Source of the DNA: Gammaproteobacteria bacterium
GTDB taxonomy: Bacteria > Pseudomonadota > Gammaproteobacteria > DRJJ01
Length of the DNA: 5,199 bases
Assembly: GCA_011052255.1 (NCBI GenBank)
Contig: DRJJ01000135.1
Location: forward strand, 1 to 5,199
Reading direction: 5' to 3'
Position numbers and translations under genes: made by a program. Shown here piece after piece: positions 1 to 4,832 of the stretch. The notes beneath the pieces are model-generated. The model made no database searches. It was not told where the DNA came from and saw only the letters and a list, made by a program, of their open reading frames with translations. The first letter of the stretch is position 1; every line of letters begins with the position of its first letter.

Positions 1-863
1 GCAGTGAGATCAAGGACCTGTTTGCTTACTGCCGGCTGGCGGTCAATGTCGAGGACGACGCAGCTTTTTTGCGCGTGATCAATACCCCCAAGCGCGGACT
101 CGGCCCGGCGACCATGGAAAAGCTCACCACTTTTGCGCAGCAGCAGGAGACCAGCCTGTTGCTGGCCTGCTATGACGATGCACTGGAAAGCCAGATGAAA
201 CCCGATGCGGCACGGCGCTTACGTGAATTTGCTTCGTGGTTCCTGCCGGTCACCGAACTGGCAGAAGACGGCGACCCGATCGAAGTCATCCGTACCCTTA
301 TCCGCGAGACCGATTACGAAAACTGGCTGCGCGACCAGAGCCCGGACCCGGAAAGCGCCCAGCGCCGTCTCGACAACGTGGAAGAGCTGGTGGACTGGTG
401 CAAGCGTCTGGCCAGCAAAAATCCGCAGCACAAGTTGCAGAACATCCTCAACACCATTCAGTTGCTTGACCGGCTGGATCGTAATGAGGACGAGGAACAG
501 AGCAACCAGGTGCAGCTGATGACCCTGCATGCGGCCAAGGGACTGGAGTTTGACCACGTTTTTCTGGTTGGCGTTGAAGAAGAGCTGCTGCCACATCGCA
601 ACTGCATGGATGAGGCCGGCATAGAAGAAGAACGCCGCCTGGCCTACGTCGGCATCACCCGTGCGCGCCAGACCCTGACCCTGACCCATGCGCGTCAGCG
701 TCAGCGCTATGGCGAGGTCATCGACTGCGAGCCCAGCCGTTTTCTGACCGAGCTGCCACAGGAACTGGTGGAATGGGAGAGTAAAATCACCCGTACACCG
801 GAGCAAAAGAAAGAAACCGGGCGCGCGCACCTGGCGCAGATGCGCGGGATGCTGGCAGATTAG
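1..863 (+). CDS. rep: ATP-dependent DNA helicase Rep, C-terminal part (5' end outside window)
   Basis: This is the last 286 residues of a superfamily 1A (UvrD/Rep) 3'-5' DNA helicase; the in-frame reading begins at base 3 and the start codon lies outside the window. Rep-family enzymes use ATP to unwind DNA and help replication forks pass protein roadblocks. Visible motifs are the helicase motif V region TLHAAKGLEF (bases 522-551) and motif VI EERRLAYVGITRAR (bases 627-668), which carries the arginine that contacts ATP. The stretch FLRVINTPKRGLGPAT near the start and the ending EPSRFLTELPQELVEWE match my memory of E. coli Rep (about 673 aa) better than UvrD, whose C-terminus is longer. A TTG at 69 is not the start, because homology continues upstream of it. 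The gene ends with TAG at 861-863 and is followed by a REP-like hairpin and a terminator. It is high in GC and looks like core genome. Confidence 0.95.
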   Translation, partial: SEIKDLFAYCRLAVNVEDDAAFLRVINTPKRGLGPATMEKLTTFAQQQETSLLLACYDDALESQMKPDAARRLREFASWFLPVTELAEDGDPIEVIRTLIRETDYENWLRDQSPDPESAQRRLDNVEELVDWCKRLASKNPQHKLQNILNTIQLLDRLDRNEDEEQSNQVQLMTLHAAKGLEFDHVFLVGVEEELLPHRNCMDEAGIEEERRLAYVGITRARQTLTLTHARQRQRYGEVIDCEPSRFLTELPQELVEWESKITRTPEQKKETGRAHLAQMRGMLAD

Positions 864-880
864 GCACCGCAAACCAGTAT

Positions 881-915
881 CGTAGGATGTGGTGAAGAAC
901 GAACCGCATCCTACG
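881..915. repeat. REP-like palindrome with GTAG head
   Basis: Two 13-base arms (881-893 and 903-915) pair with a single G-T wobble around a 9-base loop. The left arm reads CGTAGGATGTGGT and the right arm ACCGCATCCTACG. A GTAG tetranucleotide next to a GC-rich palindrome between genes is the layout of REP elements mobilised by RAYT (IS200-like Y1) transposases in gammaproteobacteria. It lies 17 bases after the rep stop. Only one copy is in the window, so repetitiveness cannot be shown here. It could instead be a simple RNA hairpin protecting the rep mRNA 3' end. Confidence 0.55.
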
Positions 916-937
916 GGTTGGCAGAAAAAACACGCAT

Positions 938-976
938 AAAAAAGGCCCGCCACGGTAAGCCGTGGCGGGCCTTTTT
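938..976. terminator. Bidirectional intrinsic terminator between rep and the cytochrome gene
   Basis: A perfect 12-bp GC-rich stem, GGCCCGCCACGG (944-955) with CCGTGGCGGGCC (960-971), encloses the loop TAAG. Six A's (938-943) precede it and five T's (972-976) follow, so it works on both strands. It ends the rep transcript on the plus strand and the cytochrome transcript on the minus strand, whose stop codon lies 16 bases away. Confidence 0.93.
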
Positions 977-991
977 ACAGCAGTTTAAGTC

Positions 992-1453
992 TTACTCTGC
1001 ACTCAAACCTGCTTTATCCAGCATCGCGGTAATGGCGGCCTTGAGCTGCGCATCGTCCATACCGGCACCCTGCGCTGGCATATTGCCCTTGCCGTTTTTC
1101 GCATTGGCAACCAGTGCCGCCATGCCCTGGCCTACGCGAGGTGTCCAGTCATCCTTGCTACCCACCTTCGGGGCACCCAGAACACCTGATCCATGACAAC
1201 CCATGCAGGCGCCGGGTACTTCCGGGCCAGAAGCGGCTGCCGTGGCCGCGCCTGCGGCGGCTGCCCCACCAACCGTTACCTCACCCACCGGCTTAATGCG
1301 TGCGAGCATCGCTTTTTCACCCAGCTTGTTACGCTCGACCTGGGATGTATCCTTTGTAACCGTCTGTGCTATAACGAAAATAGCTACTCCAAGCACTACC
1401 AGAGCCAGAATAAATAGTATTAAATTACGTTTTACCGCTGAATCATCACTCAC
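992..1453 (-). CDS. Membrane-anchored cytochrome c5-family protein
   Basis: This 153-residue class I c-type cytochrome should carry electrons on the periplasmic side of the inner membrane. Residues 10-30 form one hydrophobic segment (an anchor or uncleaved signal), followed by an Ala/Gly-rich linker (about 62-76). The haem domain starts at the CMGCH motif (Cys83, Cys86, His87). The pattern GAPKVGSKDDWTPRVGQG and the likely distal ligand Met125 in GNMPAQG are typical of cytochrome c5. It starts with GTG; GGGGAG lies 6 bases upstream (1460-1465), which supports this start. Many c5 proteins carry a second Cys pair shortly after the ligand Met; here that stretch is GAGMDDAQL and only the two haem cysteines exist. 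As I recall, a c5 gene (cycB) also lies near rep in Pseudomonas, so the neighbourhood may be old. Its redox partner cannot be told from the window. Confidence 0.92.
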   Translation of the reverse strand: MSDDSAVKRNLILFILALVVLGVAIFVIAQTVTKDTSQVERNKLGEKAMLARIKPVGEVTVGGAAAAGAATAAASGPEVPGACMGCHGSGVLGAPKVGSKDDWTPRVGQGMAALVANAKNGKGNMPAQGAGMDDAQLKAAITAMLDKAGLSAE

Positions 1454-1488
1454 GAACTTCTCCCCATCGGATCATCTATAGTCGTCAC

Positions 1489-1512
1489 GATACGGAAATT
1501 ACGGCCCGTATC
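1489..1512 (-). other. Hairpin in the cytochrome 5' leader
   Basis: GATACGG (1489-1495) and CCGTATC (1506-1512) form a perfect 7-bp inverted repeat with a 10-base loop. It lies between the predicted promoter and the ribosome binding site of the cytochrome gene. It could be an operator or an mRNA leader stem. I do not recognise a known regulator site in it. Confidence 0.35.
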
Positions 1513-1535
1513 AAAGCCTGGAAATTGAACGGTGC

Positions 1536-1564
1536 ATTATACCGACATTCGGGCAACAGGGAAA
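1536..1564 (-). promoter_or_regulatory. Probable sigma70 promoter of the cytochrome gene
   Basis: On the minus strand a perfect -10 box TATAAT (1536-1541) is preceded after 17 bases by a weak -35 box TTTCCC (1559-1564). Transcription would begin near 1529, giving a leader of about 75 bases. The weak -35 suggests an activator or modest strength. Confidence 0.5.
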
Positions 1565-1586
1565 TCACACCATTTTATGGGCGTTA

Positions 1587-1615
1587 TAGACGGCCGTGAT
1601 AGCAACCGGTAACAT
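1587..1615 (+). promoter_or_regulatory. Weak candidate promoter for tRNA-Arg
   Basis: TAGACG (1587-1592, four of six matches to TTGACA) and TAACAT (1610-1615, a poor -10) are separated by 17 bases. Transcription would begin near 1622, about 40 bases before the tRNA. The TAATAC at 1654-1659 is too close to the tRNA 5' end to be its -10 box. This is the best candidate I can see, but it is poor. Confidence 0.2.
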
Positions 1616-1660
1616 ATGGGCGATTACACGCCACGGATGGCTAGAAAACTGCTTAATACT

Positions 1661-1737
1661 GCGCCCGTAGCTCAGCTGGATAGAGTACTGCCCTCCGAAG
1701 GCAGGGGTCGCGCGTTCGAATCGCGCCGGGCGCACCA
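1661..1737 (+). tRNA. tRNA-Arg (anticodon CCG)
   Basis: This is a complete 77-base cloverleaf. The acceptor stem is GCGCCCG (1661-1667) with CGGGCGC (1727-1733), followed by discriminator A and encoded CCA. The D arm is 1670-1686 and its outer pair is a G-U wobble. The anticodon stem CTGCC/GGCAG holds the loop CTCCGAA with anticodon CCG at 1695-1697, which reads the arginine codon CGG. The T arm is GCGCG-TTCGAAT-CGCGC (1710-1726). It stands alone and is followed directly by a terminator. No copy of its 3' end is seen elsewhere in the window. Confidence 0.97.
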
Positions 1738-1745
1738 TATAGAGT

Positions 1746-1777
1746 AAAAAGGCCCTCCATGATTTGAGGGCCTTTTA
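1746..1777. terminator. Bidirectional intrinsic terminator after tRNA-Arg
   Basis: The stem AAAAGGCCCTC (1747-1757) with GAGGGCCTTTT (1766-1776) encloses an 8-base loop. The T-run follows on the plus strand and the A-run (1746-1750) provides T's on the minus strand. It ends the tRNA transcript and is also the first convincing terminator downstream of the minus-strand secreted-protein gene. Confidence 0.9.
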
Positions 1778-1809
1778 GTTTTATGCTGATGCTTATTCTC
1801 AGGCCTTAC

Positions 1810-1839
1810 CCGCCTGCCACCACAGCTGAGGGCAGGCGG
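1810..1839. repeat. GC-rich inverted repeat just after the secreted-protein gene
   Basis: CCGCCTGCC (1810-1818) and GGCAGGCGG (1831-1839) form a perfect 9-bp stem around a 12-base loop that contains the palindrome CAGCTG. It lies 17 bases beyond the stop codon of the minus-strand gene. It lacks a T-run on either side, so it is not a standard terminator. It may protect the mRNA 3' end or be a short dispersed repeat. Confidence 0.45.
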
Positions 1840-1856
1840 AGCAGCACCTGACAGGT

Positions 1857-3068
1857 CTAGTCGTGATCTTCGTCGTCATCCTCATCAACAACGATGGTGG
1901 TGGTAGCCGAGCCGCCTGCGTTAAAGCTGACTGTGATGGTATACAGACCTTCTTCGCTGCCCACCTTGACCGGCACATTGAAGAAACTGCCATTACCGCC
2001 AACGACGGTCAGGGCAGAACTTGCCTGTATTTCACCACGGCTGCTGGCCGTGGGTCCGGACATGATGATTGTACCTACCGGGTTGCCGTTCTCTTCCAGT
2101 GTCGCCGTCCACGGGCGTGATGCATCGACACGGTAACCAACATTGGCAATCCCGGGTTGTTTGATATAGGACTTGCCGGTCGCATCCAGCGATTCAAACA
2201 TAATGAAGCGCGGGGCATATGGCACACCATCTGAAAAACTGCTTCCGGCGGGACGTGTTGAGTTGCTTAACATGGTCCCCGGCGCCACATGCTGGAAATC
2301 GATCAGTTCGACCACTTCCGGTGGTGCACCGCGAGTACGAATACCTTCATTCGATATATGTACCTGACGTCCGACGCTTGCCGCAAATACCACATCGCTA
2401 TAACCCTGCTCTACCAGCTTGCCTGAGCTCTTGTAGATGCGCACCGCAATACTGCCCACGGTACCAGCCGGGCCGTTATAGAACGGGGTACCGCTATCGG
2501 TACGGTTTTTTGAATCGGGTCTGACATGAACAACCTTGAAACCGATTTCATTAGCACGCGCACCTTCCAGACCGTTTTTGCCGTGACCACCGGCAGGTCT
2601 GATGATGATCAGATTATGGTTGCTGGCATCGGTTTCCAGATTCCAGTTACCTTCATCGACGCCACCAGTATTGTTGGCCTTGATCGGATTCTGTGGCCCG
2701 GTTGTTAATATCACACTGCGATTATTAAATAGTGGAACCGGCGTACCGTCTGCCAGATGGTTGCGCATATAGGTTCCGGACAATTCGATTTCCATCCAGC
2801 CTCCGGCCGGAATCTGGTGCCCAAAGTTCTCTGGATCAAATGCGGTACGAGCGGCTGCTTTTTTCGCATTCAGCAGGATATTAAATTCGGTTGGCTCTCC
2901 TGCAACCAGACCATTGCTAACCACCGGCGCACTGACGATAACGCTAATGATATTGCCGTCACCTTTTTCCTTTTCGCTGGCAGATACTACGCTGGCCATG
3001 CCAGCCAGTGTTACCAGCAAAAAAAGCGAACCCCATTTCCTGAAACCTTTAATATTCTTTACGGACAT
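1857..3068 (-). CDS. Secreted protein of unknown function with acidic C-terminal tail
   Basis: I do not recognise this 403-residue protein. It begins with a clear signal peptide: basic KNIKGFRK, a hydrophobic stretch (about 12-28), and a likely cut after Ala30 (VSA|SEK). The mature part is rich in Thr, Ser, Gly and Val, with alternating hydrophobic strands suggesting stacked beta-sandwich domains. The end (about 355-394, with GLYTITVSFNAGGSATTTIVV) resembles an Ig-like strand pair. It closes with the acidic tail DEDDDEDHD (395-403), which could bind calcium or other metals. The mature protein has no cysteine. The ATG at 3066-3068 is chosen because AAGGAG lies 9 bases upstream; an in-frame GTG at 3104 would add 12 residues ahead of the signal peptide and has no better site. 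It lies 98 bases downstream of the anti-sigma gene on the same strand, so it is a plausible target or effector of the sigma factor. That role is inferred. Confidence 0.85.
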   Translation of the reverse strand: MSVKNIKGFRKWGSLFLLVTLAGMASVVSASEKEKGDGNIISVIVSAPVVSNGLVAGEPTEFNILLNAKKAAARTAFDPENFGHQIPAGGWMEIELSGTYMRNHLADGTPVPLFNNRSVILTTGPQNPIKANNTGGVDEGNWNLETDASNHNLIIIRPAGGHGKNGLEGARANEIGFKVVHVRPDSKNRTDSGTPFYNGPAGTVGSIAVRIYKSSGKLVEQGYSDVVFAASVGRQVHISNEGIRTRGAPPEVVELIDFQHVAPGTMLSNSTRPAGSSFSDGVPYAPRFIMFESLDATGKSYIKQPGIANVGYRVDASRPWTATLEENGNPVGTIIMSGPTASSRGEIQASSALTVVGGNGSFFNVPVKVGSEEGLYTITVSFNAGGSATTTIVVDEDDDEDHD

Positions 3069-3077
3069 AACTGCAAA

Positions 3078-3083
3078 CTCCTT
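3078..3083 (-). promoter_or_regulatory. Ribosome binding site that fixes the start of the secreted-protein gene
   Basis: AAGGAG on the minus strand lies 9 bases before the ATG at 3066-3068. It falls inside the extended reading from the upstream GTG (3102-3104), so it argues for the internal ATG as the true start. Confidence 0.7.
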
Positions 3084-3092
3084 CTCTGTTGT

Positions 3093-3121
3093 TATATAAA
3101 CCACCGGCCCGGTTTTGTAAC
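3093..3121 (-). promoter_or_regulatory. Candidate promoter of the secreted-protein gene
   Basis: GTTACA (3116-3121) and TATATA (3093-3098) are separated by 17 bases on the minus strand, each matching four of six sigma70 consensus bases. Transcription would begin near 3085, leaving only about 16 bases of leader. If real, the gene can be expressed independently of the sigma/anti-sigma genes. I found no clear ECF-type -35 (AAC-containing) and -10 pair here or ahead of the sigma gene. Confidence 0.28.
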
Positions 3122-3144
3122 AGCACTCCTGATGCCAGCATTTT

Positions 3145-3154
3145 GCTGTACAGC
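3145..3154. promoter_or_regulatory. Perfect 10-bp palindrome ahead of the secreted-protein gene
   Basis: GCTGTACAGC is its own reverse complement and lies in the 98-base gap between the anti-sigma and secreted-protein genes, about 24 bases upstream of the candidate -35 box. It could be an operator for a dimeric regulator. A 10-bp palindrome can also occur by chance. Confidence 0.25.
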
Positions 3155-3166
3155 TTTAAACCCTGT

Positions 3167-3913
3167 CTAAACGTGTATTACATTCCACCCCTGTGTCAGG
3201 CGCAGATCGATTTGCTGATTGACAGAGGTGACCACCATTACCTCTGGAAATAGATTCAGTTCTGCGAGAGACAGATTTCGCCGTTGAATGGTATCGCCGC
3301 AGGCGATAAACACGACGTTGTCATATTGATTTTGTATCGCGTGTATTTTCTTTGCATAGGAGGACATATCCTGGCGTAGCAGATTTAGTCCGTCACCATT
3401 GGCAAGCACTTCGATACGTACCGCTATCTGTCTGCGTTCTGCTGCGGACAACAGCATATCTATTTTCTCAAAAAGAATTTTTCCGGCCTGCGTATCACTA
3501 CGCTTTATATGTAACACAACTTTTACGGCGGCATGGTTAAGTGCGGAATCGAGAAGATTTTTGATTGTTGTTTGTTCCAGGCCCCGTGCCGTTGTGACAT
3601 TCATTGGCGTGTATTCGTTAATCGGAAAAAGTGCCCACATAACCCAGCCTGCAAACATCAGCGTAACGACTCCGAAAGCCACCTGGCTGCAACAATTTTT
3701 ATTATCACCGATCCTCACGGGTATTAGTGCCGCAGAGCCCTCCGGTTTTGCCGTATGCACCATTATTTTCAGTTGTTGCAGTACATGTAGTCTTCGTTGC
3801 AACCCGGGGTTCCTGGTCACTAATACCTGGACACGCATCATTTCAATCTCGTCCAGCTCCTGATCTATATAGGCATTCAGGATTTCGTCGGACACATAAT
3901 CACTGGTTCTCAT
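3167..3913 (-). CDS. Transmembrane anti-sigma factor with periplasmic DsrE-like domain
   Basis: This 248-residue protein joins three parts. Residues 1-55 (SDEILNAYIDQELDEIEMM, then a charged helix with RNPGLQRRL) look like the sigma-binding domain of ECF anti-sigma factors; the zinc-type HxxxCxxC is absent. Residues about 76-97 form one membrane helix (VAFGVVTLMFAGWVMWALF). Residues about 128-248 resemble DsrE-family proteins: KVVLHIKRSD, a helix, IAVRIEVLANGDGLNLL, then VVFIACGDTIQRRNL with Cys205 in the family's conserved ACGxT position, and the ending LTQGWNVIHV. DsrE-family proteins often handle persulfide sulfur on this cysteine. With the N-terminus inside, the DsrE part would face the periplasm. 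Cys74-Cys75 sit just before the membrane helix. The start ATG overlaps the sigma stop (ATGA, 3910-3913), with GGGAAG 4 bases upstream, so translation is probably coupled. Anti-sigma identity is supported by position and architecture; the DsrE call is from pattern recognition. Confidence 0.85.
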   Translation of the reverse strand: MRTSDYVSDEILNAYIDQELDEIEMMRVQVLVTRNPGLQRRLHVLQQLKIMVHTAKPEGSAALIPVRIGDNKNCCSQVAFGVVTLMFAGWVMWALFPINEYTPMNVTTARGLEQTTIKNLLDSALNHAAVKVVLHIKRSDTQAGKILFEKIDMLLSAAERRQIAVRIEVLANGDGLNLLRQDMSSYAKKIHAIQNQYDNVVFIACGDTIQRRNLSLAELNLFPEVMVVTSVNQQIDLRLTQGWNVIHV

Positions 3914-4458
3914 GTTACTTCCCGTATCATGGTTACATTGTCAATATCGCGTACGATGCCATGCAAATCGTCATACAGCAGATCACGTAAACGCGAGCGT
4001 GCACGGCTTAACCGGCTCATCACTGTGCCAATGCGAATATCCAGCGCAAGTGACACCTCTGTATAGGACATGCCTTCCATGTCAACCAGTGTCAGCACGT
4101 GGCGTTGATCAACATTCAGTCGCTTGATCGCGTGCCGCACACGCTCGATCAGGTATTCACGATCAACTTCATGATCGGGGGTATGGTTATACTCCAGATC
4201 AATATCATCCAGGTTCACTGTGGGTTTTATTCGTCGCAGGTGCTGGTGATGCGCATTGGCCAGTATTTTGATAAGCCAGCCTTCCAGTGCCTGTGTGTCA
4301 CGTAACTGTGACAACTTGTCCAGTGCAGTAAGCAGCGCCTCTTGCACCAGTTCATTTGCGAGGTCCGGGCCACAACTCCATGACAGCGCAATGCTATAAA
4401 GCCTGGGTCGCATCGCCTCGATACGCTGTTGACATTTTTTTCTTGTAAATACCAGCAT
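3910..4458 (-). CDS. ECF-family RNA polymerase sigma factor
   Basis: This 182-residue protein has the two-domain layout of ECF sigma factors, which direct RNA polymerase to a small set of promoters. The sigma2 region spans about 12-77: RPRLYSIALSW, PDLANELVQEALLTAL for core binding and -10 recognition, and GWLIKILANAHHQHLRR. The sigma4 region spans about 102-160, with the -35-reading helix-turn-helix MSYTEVSLALDIRIGTVMSR followed by LSRARSRLRDLL. There is no sigma3 domain. Its stop overlaps the start of the membrane anti-sigma gene by 4 bases, the usual sign of a sigma/anti-sigma pair. The ATG at 4456-4458 is the first in frame after an upstream stop codon, but no good ribosome binding site lies within 12 bases; AAAGGA is about 20 bases away. 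Met16 is an alternative start. A run of seven A's lies near the start of the gene. The target promoters are not known. Confidence 0.93.
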   Translation of the reverse strand: MLVFTRKKCQQRIEAMRPRLYSIALSWSCGPDLANELVQEALLTALDKLSQLRDTQALEGWLIKILANAHHQHLRRIKPTVNLDDIDLEYNHTPDHEVDREYLIERVRHAIKRLNVDQRHVLTLVDMEGMSYTEVSLALDIRIGTVMSRLSRARSRLRDLLYDDLHGIVRDIDNVTMIREVT

Positions 4459-4712
4459 GGTCTATTTTACGCAATGATTCCTTTTGCATGAATAACAAGG
4501 ATGCCTCAGGTGGAGATTTATTCCATCTATTTACGATATTATTTTTTAATTCGCAAAAATGATAATAGGTGAATACCATTACCTGCATAAAAACAGGGGT
4601 AGAAACCATGCCCTTATTATTGCTTAACTGACCTACTCAGGATCAATCAGATGACCAGGCCTGCTATCCCATGCGTTGGCTCAGCACCCTCCATGGCACA
4701 CCACATAAGATA
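4459..4712 (-). other. Gene-free AT-rich leader upstream of the sigma gene
   Basis: These 254 bases between the sigma gene and the next terminator hold no convincing gene. Reading on the minus strand, the stretch nearest the sigma gene (about 4500-4620) is AT-rich and should hold its promoter. A TATTAT box at 4566-4571 is the best -10 candidate but has no good -35. A minus-strand reading frame of 71 codons (4394-4609) overlaps the sigma start; it has no ribosome binding site and no recognisable sequence. No riboswitch fold or tRNA was recognised. Confidence 0.4.
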
Positions 4713-4742
4713 AAGGGCCTTCACTGGGAAGGCCCTTGTTTT
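4713..4742. terminator. Intrinsic terminator between the lipoprotein and sigma genes
   Basis: AAGGGCCTTC (4713-4722) and GAAGGCCCTT (4728-4737) form a perfect 10-bp stem with the loop ACTGG. On the minus strand TTTATCTTAT follows, and it lies about 95 bases beyond the lipoprotein stop, so it probably ends that transcript. On the plus strand GTTTT follows, so it may act in both directions, although no plus-strand gene is seen before it. Confidence 0.75.
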
Positions 4743-4810
4743 CATATAAACAGGTTAAACATGAACTACTAATACATTGAATATTTACAGAGAATAAAGT
4801 TATCTGCCTT

Positions 4811-4828
4811 TAGTATTCACAAATACTA
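4811..4828. repeat. Small AT-rich inverted repeat after the lipoprotein gene
   Basis: TAGTATT (4811-4817) and AATACTA (4822-4828) form a 7-bp stem with a 4-base loop, 4 bases beyond the lipoprotein stop on the minus strand. It is weak and has no T-run, so it is at most an mRNA 3'-end structure. Confidence 0.3.
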
Positions 4829-4832
4829 GAGA

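Noticed and set aside
219..953. Long minus-strand reading frame opposite rep (244 codons)
   Set aside because: It runs antisense to a well-supported rep frame with clear helicase motifs, extends through the REP-like hairpin and terminator, and its translation resembles no family I know. It is a shadow of a GC-rich gene.
1651..1660. TAATAC immediately before tRNA-Arg as a -10 box
   Set aside because: Transcription would start inside the tRNA, so it cannot serve the mature tRNA.
2757..3170. Plus-strand reading frame opposite the signal-peptide end of the secreted protein
   Set aside because: It is antisense to a gene with a good ribosome site and signal peptide, crosses an intergenic gap, and shows no domain pattern.
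4394..4609. 71-codon minus-strand frame overlapping the sigma start
   Set aside because: It has no ribosome binding site, no recognisable sequence and ends inside the sigma coding region. It is kept only as a possible leader reading frame in the findings.
4640..4712. Possible tRNA or degenerate tRNA fragment (GGCTCAG-like stretch)
   Set aside because: No acceptor, anticodon or T stem can be paired on either strand.
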